From UBA7672 sp030824255 (GTDB taxonomy: Bacteria; Pseudomonadota; Alphaproteobacteria; Caulobacterales; Hyphomonadaceae): a stretch of 64,000 bases of DNA. The notes below the pieces were generated by a model. That model was not told where the DNA came from and made no database searches. It worked only from the letters and a program-made list of their open reading frames with translations. Position numbers and translations under genes: made by a program. Shown here piece by piece: positions 17,032-26,975 of this stretch (positions within the stretch are counted from its first letter, which is position 1; each line of letters begins with the position of its first letter). The DNA lies in assembly GCA_942493305.1 (NCBI GenBank), contig OW818686.1, positions 3,782,001 to 3,846,000 on the forward strand. Reading direction: 5' to 3'.

Positions 17032-18278
17032 GCGCGCGGCAGCCCCAGACATCCGGTCCCTTCTCGATCATGGCAGTGCTCGCCATGATCGTTGTCGGCA
17101 TCGTCACCTTCTCCGCATTCCTGGTTTTGCTCGCCTTTGCTGACGATCTTCGCAATTCCAATGACGGCCGTGAACACGCCCTGTCGCAATCAGCTGTCGG
17201 CTTCGCCGGCATCGCGTCGCTGATGAGCGACAGGGGACATGCGATCCGGATCAGTCGCGGCGCGCTCGAAGAAGCTTCCGACGATGGCGCTTTCGTCGTG
17301 CTCTCGCCGCCTGTTGGCCATGCACTTACCTGGCAGACCGTCAATGCTGTCTATGCCGACAATCTCATCGTCCTGCCAAAATGGCAGACCCGGCCCCAGG
17401 ACGACAACCCTCTATGGGTCGACAAGATCGGACTTGTCCCGCCCGAGATTATCGCAGCAACGATTGCGGAGCTGGCTTCCGATATCGAGGTCACCCGCGC
17501 CTCGGGCACAGCGACGACAGACCTTCTCGACGTCGAGATGGAAACCAAGCTGCCGGTCGGTCCCATCGACCGCCTGCAGACGATCAGCGGCGAATACCTT
17601 GACGCGATTGTCACCGATCCCGCCGGCAACATCATTCTCGGAGCAATCTGGGATGAAGACACAGACGATGTCGCAGCTTACGTTCTTTCCGACCCGGATC
17701 TGCTAAATACTCATGGACTGAGTTCGCCGATCACCGCGCGCACGTCCGTCACGATCCTCGAGAAGTTTACATACGAAGGCTCCCCAATCGCGTTCGACGT
17801 CACGCTCCACGGCCTGTCCCGCTCGCGCAATATGCTGCAGCTTGCGTTCACGCCGCCCTTCCTGCCCGCCGTGCTGTGCCTCGTCTTCGCCGGGGCGCTC
17901 ATCGCGGTTGTCGCGCTGGCCGGCAACCCGCGCACACCTGACGGGCGCAGCATCCCGTTCGGCAAGCGAACGCTCGTCGACAACACGGCCAAACTCGTCG
18001 CGCAAGCCGGCCGCAATGCCGGTGTGGCCGAGCGGTATGTCGCGATGATACGACGCCAGGCTATCCGTGCGCTGGGCCTGTCCACGACGGCAACCGAAGC
18101 ACAGCAGGCAGCGACGCTGGATGCACTGCATCGCGCCGAGCGCCAGCCGGGCGTCTCCCGCTATTCCGAACTGGCTGGCAATGTCGCGAAGGCCAATCGG
18201 GCCGCCTCAATGCTGAAGGCAATGCGGCGCATATATAAATGGAAGCAGGAGTTGGGACGTGAACGTAACCGACGTTAA
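17028..18278 (+). CDS. DUF4350-like membrane protein
   Basis: 416 residues from the ATG at 17028, which overlaps the upstream stop by 4 bp (ATGA). An N-terminal transmembrane helix (IMAVLAMIVVGIVTFSAFLVLLAF) is followed by a large periplasmic domain with an ABC-type GIFT-like (DUF4350) character, a second helix (FLPAVLCLVFAGALIAVVALA, about residue 290) and a cytosolic helical C-terminus. The position between DUF4129 and MoxR genes matches the conserved gene order of this operon type. Confidence 0.75.
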   Translation: MSARQPQTSGPFSIMAVLAMIVVGIVTFSAFLVLLAFADDLRNSNDGREHALSQSAVGFAGIASLMSDRGHAIRISRGALEEASDDGAFVVLSPPVGHALTWQTVNAVYADNLIVLPKWQTRPQDDNPLWVDKIGLVPPEIIAATIAELASDIEVTRASGTATTDLLDVEMETKLPVGPIDRLQTISGEYLDAIVTDPAGNIILGAIWDEDTDDVAAYVLSDPDLLNTHGLSSPITARTSVTILEKFTYEGSPIAFDVTLHGLSRSRNMLQLAFTPPFLPAVLCLVFAGALIAVVALAGNPRTPDGRSIPFGKRTLVDNTAKLVAQAGRNAGVAERYVAMIRRQAIRALGLSTTATEAQQAATLDALHRAERQPGVSRYSELAGNVAKANRAASMLKAMRRIYKWKQELGRERNRR

Positions 18279-19215
18279 GGAGCTTGCGGATCGCATCCAC
18301 GGCGAAGTTGCCAAAGTTGTGGTCGGCCAGGATGCTGCGGTGTCCGCCCTGCTGTGCGCGCTCTTTGCCCGCGGGCACGTGCTGCTCGAAGGCGTGCCCG
18401 GCGTCGCGAAGACGCTGCTTGCGCGCTCCTTCGCAAAGGCTGTCGGCCTAGGCTCTGGCCGCATCCAGTTCACGCCCGACCTGCTGCCCGGCGACATCAT
18501 CGGCGCCAACCTCTTTGACTTCCGGACCAACACGTTCAACCTTGTGAAGGGACCGCTGTTCAACGACCTCGTGTTAGCCGACGAAATCAACCGGACGCCT
18601 CCGAAAACACAGGCCGCCCTGCTTGAAGCGATGCAGGAACGTGCGATCACAATCGACGGTGTCCGCCACGCCCTCAATCCATGGTTCATGGTCGTCGCCA
18701 CGCAGAACCCCATCGAGCATCAGGGCACGTACGCCCTGCCAGAAGCCCAGCTCGACCGCTTCCTGTTCAAGCATGTACTCGACTACCCCAGCGAGGCTGA
18801 GGAGCTGCGGATCGTCGCCAGCCACGGCGTCCGCTCCGGCTCTGTGTCCGAGGAAGATGCTGGCGTGGAGAGCGTTGCCGACGGCGCGACGCTGGATGCC
18901 GCCTCCGCTTGCGTCGCGTCTATCCGGGTGACCGACGAAGTCATCAGCTATGTCGTCCGCCTGGTGAGGGAAACGCGCACCAGCCCCGACATCGCCACCG
19001 GCGCCAGCCCCCGCGCAAGCGTCATGCTCGCCGCCGCTGCTCGTGCGCGCGCTTGCCTCGATGGACGCGACTTCGTCATTCCGGACGACATCAAGGCGCT
19101 GGCGCTTCCCGCCCTCCGTCACCGCTGCGTGCTGTCGCCCGCCGCCGAAATCGATGGCCGCACGATAGAACAAGCTATCGCGGCGGTTCTCGACCGCACC
19201 GAGGCGCCGCGGTGA
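18259..19215 (+). CDS. MoxR-family AAA+ ATPase
   Basis: 318 residues from a GTG that lies inside the end of the upstream gene (20-bp overlap). Walker A is GVPGVAKT and Walker B LVLADEINRTPPKTQ. Sensor 1 is VVATQNPIEHQGTYALPEAQLDRF, characteristic of MoxR. C-terminal lid contains SPRASVMLAAAARARA. MoxR ATPases work with DUF58/VWA partners as chaperone-like assembly factors for enzymes or envelope complexes. The DUF58 gene follows with a 4-bp overlap. Confidence 0.95.
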   Translation: MNVTDVKELADRIHGEVAKVVVGQDAAVSALLCALFARGHVLLEGVPGVAKTLLARSFAKAVGLGSGRIQFTPDLLPGDIIGANLFDFRTNTFNLVKGPLFNDLVLADEINRTPPKTQAALLEAMQERAITIDGVRHALNPWFMVVATQNPIEHQGTYALPEAQLDRFLFKHVLDYPSEAEELRIVASHGVRSGSVSEEDAGVESVADGATLDAASACVASIRVTDEVISYVVRLVRETRTSPDIATGASPRASVMLAAAARARACLDGRDFVIPDDIKALALPALRHRCVLSPAAEIDGRTIEQAIAAVLDRTEAPR

Positions 19216-20525
19216 TTTTCCCGACGGCCCGCGCAATTTATGTCGCCGTCGCCGGAGCGCCCGTTGCGCTGCTTCTGGCAACGCTGACGCCGCAGGCCTG
19301 GCCGCTCGGCCTTGGCTGGGTCTTCATTCTCGCAGCGCTGCTGCTGGCAGACGCAATCTTTGGCGCTGACCGCCGCGCGCTTGACTGGCAGCTGACCACA
19401 CCGCCCACCGTGGAAGTCGGTCAAACCGCCGAAATCGAGATCAGCCTCATGTTTCGCCGTGGATCGGCGCCGGCGTCGGCGACGGCGAGGGTCGAAACCA
19501 ACGCCCTCCTCCGCCCGGGCTTCTGGGTGTGGCGGTCGCGCCGCGCGGGGAACCAGATCCTGGTGGTCGCGGAGCTGCGAGCCCTTCGCCGGGGCGCGGG
19601 CGAACTCCAGCAGATCTGGCTGGAATGGCAGGGACCGCTTGGGCTGATTACCAAGCGGCGCGTCCTGAGCATTCAGCGTCCCATCACGGTCACGCCCAAC
19701 CTCAAATCGCTGAAAACCGAGGCGCTGAAAATCTTTGCGCGCGATCCCATCTCAGGCTCGCGTGACTTCAGGCTGAAGGGCCAAGGCTCCGAGTTCGAGG
19801 CTTTGCGCGAATTCCTTCCCGGCATGGACCGCCGGATGATCGATTGGAAGCAATCCGCGCGGCACACCAAGCTTCTCGCGCGCGAGTTCCGCGCCGAGCA
19901 GGACCAGACAATCATTCTCGCCATCGACACCGGCCGCCTGATGTCCGAGACCGTCGCCGGCATGCCGAAGATCGACCACGCGATCGCTGCGGCCATGCTG
20001 CTTTCCTATGTCGGCCTCAAGATGGGCGACCGTGTGGGCATGTTCGCCTTCGACTCGCGTCCGCGATTGTCGTCCGCACCGTCTGCCGGCGTCGGCGCTT
20101 TCCCCGCGCTGCAGCGCCTTGCTTCGCAACTCGACTACTCCACCGAGGAAACCAACTTTACTCTCGGCCTCTCGAAACTGTCCGTCGACGTGCGCCGTCG
20201 CTCCCTCATCGTCGTCTTCACCGACTTTGCCGACCCGACCAGCGCCGAGCTCATGATCGAGAATATTGGCCGCCTCGCCAGCAAGCACCTCGTCCTGTTC
20301 GTCGCCATCCGCGACCAGGAGCTTGACGACCTCACCATGACCGAGCCCGAACACATGCTGGATGCCACGCGCTCCGTTATTGCTCACGCGCTGCTTCAGG
20401 AACGTGAGATCGTTTTGACGCGTCTGCAGCGGCTTGGCGTGGACCTTATCGATGCGCCCGCCGCATCCCTGGGGCCTGAGCTCCTCAACCAGTATCTTGA
20501 CATAAAGCACGCGAGCCGACTGTGA
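19212..20525 (+). CDS. DUF58 domain protein (MoxR partner)
   Basis: 437 residues from the GTG at 19212, overlapping the moxR stop by 4 bp. Two N-terminal transmembrane helices (AIYVAVAGAPVALLLATL and LGLGWVFILAALLLAD) are followed by a beta-rich region and a DUF58/VWA-like domain: GSEFEALREFLPGMDRRMID is the DUF58 core motif (family form R-E-Y-x-x-G-D-x-x-R-x-I-D-W), then ILAIDTGRLMSE as a MIDAS-like DxGRLM and VVFTDFADP. It probably acts with the MoxR ATPase on membrane targets. Confidence 0.92.
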   Translation: MIFPTARAIYVAVAGAPVALLLATLTPQAWPLGLGWVFILAALLLADAIFGADRRALDWQLTTPPTVEVGQTAEIEISLMFRRGSAPASATARVETNALLRPGFWVWRSRRAGNQILVVAELRALRRGAGELQQIWLEWQGPLGLITKRRVLSIQRPITVTPNLKSLKTEALKIFARDPISGSRDFRLKGQGSEFEALREFLPGMDRRMIDWKQSARHTKLLAREFRAEQDQTIILAIDTGRLMSETVAGMPKIDHAIAAAMLLSYVGLKMGDRVGMFAFDSRPRLSSAPSAGVGAFPALQRLASQLDYSTEETNFTLGLSKLSVDVRRRSLIVVFTDFADPTSAELMIENIGRLASKHLVLFVAIRDQELDDLTMTEPEHMLDATRSVIAHALLQEREIVLTRLQRLGVDLIDAPAASLGPELLNQYLDIKHASRL

Positions 20526-21529
20526 CACACGAAGGCGAACTTGTCCTGCGTAGTGGGCGCTTCCGCGCCGAACGCCAGTCGGACTGGCGAAAACTGGAAA
20601 CGCTGCTCGACCGTGTGGAAGCGCGCGGGCCTTCCGCCCTTAGCGACGCCGAACTCCTCGCCCTGCCCGGTCTATATCGCTCCGCCCTCGCCTCGCTGTC
20701 TGTCGCCCGCGCCATTACGCTTGATCGGGCCCTCGTCGGCTATCTCGAGGATCTGGCGGGCCGCGCCTACTTCTTCGTCTATGGGTCACGCTCCAGCCGG
20801 CTGCAGCAGATCTCGCGCTTCTTCCGCGATGGCTGGCCCGGCTCCATCCAGCGAATGATACCAGACATCGCGGTATCGCTTGCGGTCATGCTGCTGGCGG
20901 CCGTCGCCGCTTACCTTCTCGTTAGCAAGGATGCGGACTGGTTCTATTCGATGGTCCCGGCCGAACTGGCCGCTGGCCGCAACCCGACCGCCTCGGCGGA
21001 CTATCTGCGCTCGACGCTGTTCGACGGCGAGTTCAGCAACGAGCTGTCCGTCTTCGCGACCTACCTGTTCACACACAATGCCGGAGTGTCGCTCCTTGCC
21101 TTCGCCGTCGGCTTCGCGTTCGGTCTGCCCAGCCTGCTGCTTATGGCTTACAACGGTTGCACGATAGGCGCGTTCGTCGCGGTTTTCGCGGCGCAAGGTC
21201 TCGGCGTCGAACTCGCGGGCTGGCTGCTGATCCACGGCGTCACCGAACTTTTGGCTATAGCCATTGCCGGTGGGGCCGGCTTGCACATCGGTCGCGCCAT
21301 GATCTTTCCCGGAGATCGGAGACGCCTCGAAGCTGCGGCCATTTCGGGGCGTCACGCGGCCCAGGCCATGGGCGGCGTCCTCATCATGCTGCTGCTGGCG
21401 GGGGTGCTCGAAGGTGTCGGCCGCCAGATCATCAACGATACCTCCATCCGTTTCGCCGTAGCCGGCGCAACAGCTGTTCTCTGGGCCGCCTATCTCTTCA
21501 TTCCACGCAGGTTCGGCGCCGATGTCTAA
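20522..21529 (+). CDS. Stage II sporulation protein M-like membrane protein
   Basis: 335 residues, starting in a 4-bp overlap with the DUF58 gene. The cytosolic N-terminus contains a helical LVLRSGRFRAERQSDWRKLE segment, followed by five or six transmembrane helices: VSLAVMLLAAVAAYLLV, ATYLFTHNAGVSLLAFAVGF and ELAGWLLIHGVTELLAIAIA are SpoIIM (DUF95) hallmarks. This organism type does not sporulate; outside Firmicutes the family lies in MoxR/RDD operons with unknown function. Confidence 0.9.
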   Translation: MTHEGELVLRSGRFRAERQSDWRKLETLLDRVEARGPSALSDAELLALPGLYRSALASLSVARAITLDRALVGYLEDLAGRAYFFVYGSRSSRLQQISRFFRDGWPGSIQRMIPDIAVSLAVMLLAAVAAYLLVSKDADWFYSMVPAELAAGRNPTASADYLRSTLFDGEFSNELSVFATYLFTHNAGVSLLAFAVGFAFGLPSLLLMAYNGCTIGAFVAVFAAQGLGVELAGWLLIHGVTELLAIAIAGGAGLHIGRAMIFPGDRRRLEAAAISGRHAAQAMGGVLIMLLLAGVLEGVGRQIINDTSIRFAVAGATAVLWAAYLFIPRRFGADV

Positions 21530-22403
21530 GGCACGCAGCATCGACGATTCCACACGGTTCGCCCGGTCGCTGGTCACGCCTGAAGGGATCGACATCGGCG
21601 TGCGTCTCGCCTCGGCCGGCGAACGCGCCAGCGCATTCGTGATCGATGCCTTGATCATCGGACTTACCATGATCCTGCTGACGATCGCTGCGGCCGCTGC
21701 CGGCCAGAACGCGCAATCCAGCGATGTCATCGCGATCGTCTGGCTGATAGGCTTTTTCGTTGTCCGGAACTTCTATTTTCTGATCTTCGAACTTGGCGCG
21801 CGCGGCGCCACGCCAGGCAAGCGCCTCCTGCGCATTCGTGTTGCAAATCGCACAGGCGGCGCACTCCGGCCCGATGCGATCTTCGCTCGCAACGCCATGC
21901 GAGAACTCGAGGTTTTTCTGCCTTTGAGCTTCATGGCATCCGCCGGCGCTTCGATAGATGCGGTGATCACGCTGATGGGCGTGGTCTGGACCGGCATCTT
22001 CGTTTTCTTCCCGATGTTCAACAGGGATCGCCTGCGGGCCGGAGATGTGATTGCCGGCACGTGGGTTGTCCAGACGCCGCGCCGCAACCTCGCGGCTGAT
22101 CTGTCGATGCCGTCTCTGGACCGGCGCCTGCCTGCGCGCCAGTTCACGCACGCCCAGCTCAGCACCTATGGCATCAAGGAGCTGCAGGTGCTCGAAGACG
22201 TGCTGCGCGCCAGCCAGCGCGAGGCCCTCGCAATGGTCGCGGGGCGTATCCGTAACAAGATTGGCTGGACGCAGGCTTCCGACGAAACCGATCGTGAGTT
22301 TCTCAACGCATACTATATCGAGCTGAGACGGCACCTTGAATCAGATCTGCTGATGGGCAAACGGCGCGCCGACAAGCACGACCGTCCGACCCGGATTACC
22401 TGA
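21522..22403 (+). CDS. RDD family membrane protein
   Basis: 293 residues, overlapping the upstream gene by 8 bp. GVRLASAGERASAFVIDALI gives the family's R-D pattern in the first helix, FELGARGATPGKRLLRIRV is the RDD core, and a GVVWTGIFVFFPMFNRDRLRAGDVI segment ends the domain. About 80 residues of soluble tail follow. RDD proteins are multipass membrane proteins, some linked to ion transport. Last gene of the six-gene operon. Confidence 0.9.
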   Translation: MSKARSIDDSTRFARSLVTPEGIDIGVRLASAGERASAFVIDALIIGLTMILLTIAAAAAGQNAQSSDVIAIVWLIGFFVVRNFYFLIFELGARGATPGKRLLRIRVANRTGGALRPDAIFARNAMRELEVFLPLSFMASAGASIDAVITLMGVVWTGIFVFFPMFNRDRLRAGDVIAGTWVVQTPRRNLAADLSMPSLDRRLPARQFTHAQLSTYGIKELQVLEDVLRASQREALAMVAGRIRNKIGWTQASDETDREFLNAYYIELRRHLESDLLMGKRRADKHDRPTRIT

Positions 22404-22492
22404 AGCAGCAAGCCTCAGCAGGATTGACCCGCATTGCTGCGCGGAGCGGGCTGAATAATTACGACGCAGGCATCTCTGGCACGGCAAGAATG

Positions 22493-23290
22493 TCAGTCGA
22501 ACAGCTTGGCGAGATCCTCAGTGGACGCGCCTTCCTTGATCGTTCGCAGCTCGGTGTAGAGCGCAGCTGATCCCGCGGCGGGGATCATCGCACCGATCGC
22601 CGAATAGATTCCGAAGATGGCCAGATAGACCCAAAACGCGCTCTCGCCCAACTGCATCAATGCGCCGCTGAGCAATCCGATAACGCTGCCAAACGCAAAC
22701 TGCAGCGCGTAGTTCAGGACGAACCAGATCACCAGCAGCCAGAAAATGCGCCAGCGATTGTCGCGCGCCAGCTCTGACGATCGCCCAAGCGAATCCATCA
22801 CGCCTGCGCGCTCCGCAACCAGCGCAGGCGCGGCGACTGACCAGCGCGTGGCTAGAATCACGCCCGGAATTACGAACAGGAGCAGCCCGAGACCAATCCC
22901 CAACGTTGACAGCAGACCGAGGCCCACAAGCGGCAACATCCTTGTCAGACCGGTGCTCAGACATTCGCCAATGCCGGCCCGTTTCCCGTTGAGGTAGACG
23001 ATCGCGCCGTGCGTGATGGCGCCGACCAGAATGTATGCAGGCAGCAGCAGGATAACGAACGTACCGATCCCCAGGATCGCGGGCATCCACCCGATCAGGC
23101 TGGAATCCATGCTCCCGACCGTGGCGGGCGTTATAAATTGTTGGATCAGATACTGCACCGCCACAGCCGGCAGGCCGCCGAACAGAATTCCCAGCAAAAA
23201 GAAAGTAGGGAAATTCCCACCGAGGGTGGCGAATGTGCGTGACACAACGCGCCCGATATCGAGCTGCGCATACGCTACCTGTCCAACCAT
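22493..23290 (-). CDS. Multipass membrane protein (glycerophosphodiesterase membrane-domain-like)
   Basis: 265 residues from the ATG at 23290, preceded by a strong GGGGGG ribosome site. About six hydrophobic segments are seen, with a cytosolic N-terminus (LDIGRVVSRTFATLGGNFPTF). The segment GVILATRWSVAAPALVAERAGVMDSLGRSSELARDNRW resembles the DUF7847/GPDPase membrane-domain family. No catalytic domain is attached. It is convergent with the RDD gene and could be a stand-alone partner of that operon. Confidence 0.7.
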   Translation of the reverse strand: MVGQVAYAQLDIGRVVSRTFATLGGNFPTFFLLGILFGGLPAVAVQYLIQQFITPATVGSMDSSLIGWMPAILGIGTFVILLLPAYILVGAITHGAIVYLNGKRAGIGECLSTGLTRMLPLVGLGLLSTLGIGLGLLLFVIPGVILATRWSVAAPALVAERAGVMDSLGRSSELARDNRWRIFWLLVIWFVLNYALQFAFGSVIGLLSGALMQLGESAFWVYLAIFGIYSAIGAMIPAAGSAALYTELRTIKEGASTEDLAKLFD

Positions 23291-23824
23291 CAAGCCCCCC
23301 CCGAATGATGCACGAAGCGTATGTGGTGAGAAGAACGAACGCAACGCCCTCTCTTGCTTGTTCGCAACCTCAAGATGAAACGCGGCGAAGGTTCCTGACT
23401 GGATATGTTCCTCCGCACGAAAATCCACATCGGCCAAGCATGCACATCGGCAGGCGCTACGTGGTTCTTGTCCTGCGCTTGCTCGGGACAGCTACGATTG
23501 CTGCACTTGTCGCTGCCGCTCGAGCTAGCATCTTGTGAATCGACCGGGTCGCTGCGCGCGGGCCCGTGCTGCAATCACGGATATCAGATCGGCCTTGGCG
23601 CCGCTTCCGCCGGTTAAAGTTGCACTAGGCCACTCGCTCATCGACAAATCACCCTTCACAAGACCGAGGCGTCTTTGATCGCAAATTGCTTTCAGCCTAG
23701 CCTCCACAGGTCGAAGTGCGCCTAATCAGAATCTTGAGGAAAGGGAAGGAGTGACGAGTGAGCTTGATAGTCGAAGGACAATCCATCGTCGTGCGCAAAG
23801 GCAACGAGACCGCGGTCGGCCGTA
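23291..23824. other. Gene-free stretch between chromosome and Rhs locus
   Basis: About 530 bp with no convincing reading frame, RNA gene or repeat. It marks the left side of the scarred accessory region that starts with the Rhs locus. Confidence 0.4.
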
Positions 23825-24163
23825 TTATCCGGATCGAGGCAGATGCGCCTGCTCGCTTACGCTGCCCACTTCTCCCGGGCGCGTCTCAATCTGCGATTGG
23901 TAGAGCAGGCCCATAAGCAGCACCACTCCAGCGACTATAAGTATCCCAACAAAGAAATAGTTCTGTCGCTTGCCATGGATTTCGCCATCTACCGTCCAAA
24001 CTTCCGGCCAAAGCAGTCTGTAGTAGAACGCTAGGCAAACCATTCCAAGACCAACCGCGAACGCTCCCGCCCCAAGTAGAGCGAACAAGTACATACCGCC
24101 GAGCAGCACAACAATTGCGAACCCAACTTTGATTCTTCTCTTGATCTTACTAGAGAGTTTCAT
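23825..24163 (-). CDS. Small membrane protein coupled to the Rhs gene; candidate immunity protein
   Basis: 112 residues from the ATG at 24163. A basic N-terminus (MKLSSKIKRRIKVG) precedes two hydrophobic helices (FAIVVLLGGMYLFALLGAGAFAV and FFVGILIVAGVVLLMGLLY). The start codon is one base beyond the Rhs stop (TGAAATG), so translation is probably coupled. A small gene directly downstream of an Rhs gene is the usual place for the cognate immunity gene. No family recognised; a membrane protein would suit a toxin that acts at the membrane. Confidence 0.6.
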   Translation of the reverse strand: MKLSSKIKRRIKVGFAIVVLLGGMYLFALLGAGAFAVGLGMVCLAFYYRLLWPEVWTVDGEIHGKRQNYFFVGILIVAGVVLLMGLLYQSQIETRPGEVGSVSEQAHLPRSG

Positions 24164-24164
24164 T

Positions 24165-26275
24165 TCACATAGTTCCGCATGATACGGAGCCATCCCATTT
24201 AACGCCGGTGTAGATTGCAAAGCCTGCAGCGCCCGTACCTCTTAGTTCGGGATTTCCTTTGATACTCGGCACGGGAGTAACGGGCTTATCTTTTAGGTCG
24301 ATGCCGACACCCACGCTACCTTTACTGAATTCGAACTCAGCACCTACTCCAAAACCGGCACCACCAAGAACCACAGACGGAGCGCTGCTGTCAGGGGCCG
24401 GAACCGAAATTCCACCACCCGCGCCAGCACTTGCCGCAAATCCTGCGAGCAGAGATGCACTCCCAGAATAGCCGTATTCACCTGTGCTGCTGTCGTAGAA
24501 CAATCCGGCACTGGCGCCACCTCCAGCAATGAACGCTCCATTCGCCGCGAGGCCCGCATTGTACACCGGCCCTTTTGGAAGTGAGCTAGCGACGCCGGCA
24601 AAACCTGATGCAGCAAGGCAAGCCCCGCTGTTCCCGATTGCCGCCGGTATTAGTACAGGAAATCCGAAGATCGACCAAAAGGCGTTGTCTAACCGGCGTC
24701 GGCATAGTTCATTGCAATCGTCGTTGGGCGTTATTTCGACACAACTTGTATCGCCTGGCGGGCAGCTGAGCATACCGAATGGATCGATCAAATTAAACGG
24801 ATCGCTTCCGACATAATTGTACAGATTCATGCCATCGCCATATCCAATGGGATCTGGCTGCATGAACCGGCCGAGCTCCGGGTTATAGGCGCGGGCCTTG
24901 TAGTGATAGAGCCCCGCCTCAGGCAGCCACATCTGGCCGGTGTACTGGAAAGTTCCGTCGTTGCTTCCTCCAGGAACTCCGAACGCGTCATATGTGTTCA
25001 CCGCAACGGCGCCCCCTTCAACCGCAACGATTGAGCCGCGTTCGTCCGCGTAGAGATGCCGGCGATCAGGCGCGCCGGAGCCTGAGTGCCCTGCCCCCTC
25101 GAACCACACCAGCGGCTCGTCCAGCCCCGGACCGTGAATGTACCGGCGCAGAACCGCGCCCGCTGTGCTGTACTCGGCGATCATGTCGACGCCGTCGTAG
25201 ACGAAGCGCGTCGTTGATGGGCCCGCCACCTGATAGAGGCGTCCCACGGGATCATAGCTCAGCGTCGCCGATGGCGACCCCGATGCAGAGGTCAGGCGAT
25301 TGGCGAAGTCGTACCCGTATGTCTTCGTCCCATCGTAGGTCGTGTTACCACGGCTGTCGTAAGTCGGCGTGATGCCGCCCGCTGACGTGTACTGGTTAAG
25401 GCTGTTGGATGTGTATGTGTCCGTGAAGTTGGCTGGCGGCGTGTAAGCATAAGCCGGATTGTCCGGCGTGCGCGTGACGATCTGGCCTGCAGGGTTGTAG
25501 GCCAGCGATACGAAAATGTCGTAACTCCCGTTCGCCGGGTAATTGGCTAGCCCTGTGAGCCACGACGCCGTGTTGTAGGAGTACCCCGTCAATCCTCCGT
25601 TTGAGCGCGTCAGCGTCGTACGCCGCCCCATATTGTCGTAGGCAAATGTCGCCAGCGCGGTTCCGCCATTCTCCTTGATCGCAGTCAGGTCGCCTGCCGT
25701 GTTGTACTCGTAGGTTACATAGAAGCTGTCCGGCCAGGTCATCCGTGTACGCCGGCCCGCGGCGTCATACTCATAGCTGACCGTGCGCCCGGCCTGCGTC
25801 TCGCTCACCCGCCGGCTGAATGCGTCATAAACATAGCTGTTCGTATGCGCGCCTTCCACAACATCGGTTGTGCGGCCCATGAGGTCATAGGTGTAGCTGA
25901 CCTTTGGCGTGGTACATGCCGTGTCAGACGCGGCGGTCGAGTATTTCAGGAGGCGGTAGAGGTTGTCGTAACAGAAGTAGATGTGGCTCCCATCACGCAG
26001 CTGCTTTGATGCCAGCCGACCATGAGCATCATACGTTAGCGTCTCCTCATCCGTCGTGGACGGGTGCGGGTAAATCGTCTTCAGAAGACGTCCAAAGCCA
26101 TCATAGGTGAACTCTGTCTCGTTGCTTTTGGCGTCCATCAGTGATTCAAGTTCGCCGGAAGCTGTGTAGTCCATTCGTGCAGTGAAGCGCTGCTCCGGCG
26201 CGCCAAACGCATCCTGCACTTCTGTCGGCTCGAACAGCGCACTGTAGAGAAAACTTCGCGTTGCCGCCCTATTGG
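24165..26275 (-). pseudogene. Rhs repeat protein, 5'-truncated by an IS element
   Basis: About 700 residues of Rhs/YD repeats (many copies such as YDAHGRLASKQLRDGSHIYFCYD shortened forms, YDAAGRRTRMTWPD) ending in the Rhs core boundary: FMQPDPIGYGDGMNLYNYVG then NLIDPFGM. Next comes an unrelated Ala/Gly-rich tip of about 200 residues, the usual place for a polymorphic toxin. The frame stays open to 26393, but the first ~42 residues are antisense IS630 sequence, so the N-terminal part with any delivery domain is lost. Probably no longer secreted. Downstream is a coupled candidate immunity gene. Confidence 0.82.
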
Positions 26276-26975
26276 AGCAATTTCCCAGAGTTGTGAGTGG
26301 TGAGATTTGCGGGGTCGGCGAATTCTGATTCTGTTCTTCTGTTTGTTGGCGGGAGGACGATATCGGCAAGCCTTGCAGTCTGCATTTGCGCAAGCACTTT
26401 GCGGCGGCGATCGAGGGCCGGCGCGTGGATGCGGTTCAAACGGGCGACCGGCAGTCTCGCTGCGCCCCGCGAGGGCAAGCCGAAAGGCTCGGTGCTTGAT
26501 GCTCATGCAGCGTTCATCCTCGGCCTGATCGAGGAGACGCCGGACATCACGCTTGAGGAGATCGCCGTGCGTCCGGCCGAAGAGCGCGAAGTGAAGGTCG
26601 TCCACACGGCAGTGTGGAAGTTCCTCGACCGGCGCGGCATGACGCACAAAAAAGACTGCTCATGCCTCCGAACAGGAGCGCGCCGATGTGAAAGCGGCGC
26701 GCGGGGCCTGGCTCAAGAGCCAGCCCCGGCTTGATCCGGACCAGCTGATCTTCATGGACGAAAGCGGCCTGTCGACCAAGATGGCCCGTCTCAGGGGATG
26801 GGCGAAGAAAGGCGAACCCTGCCGGGCCGCCATCCCGCGCGGTCACGGGAAGACCATCATATTTCTGGACGGCATAGCCCCTCAAGGGCTTCATCGAGCC
26901 TATGCTACTCGACGGCCCGATTGACGGGGAGGCCTTCCTGGCCTGGTGCGAACAGGTGCCCGGTCCGGGCTGGAG
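26276..26975 (+). mobile_element. IS630-family transposase remnant
   Basis: Fragments in different frames together read like an IS630 transposase: RATGSLAAPREGKPKGS, AAFILGLIEETPDITLEEI, AVWKFLDRRGMTHKK, then DPDQLIFMDESGLSTKMARL (first catalytic Asp) and LDGPIDGEAFLAWCEQV. At least three frameshifts separate these blocks, and the C-terminal catalytic part is replaced by IS3-type sequence at about 26975. It interrupts the 5' part of the Rhs gene. Not functional. Confidence 0.8.
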
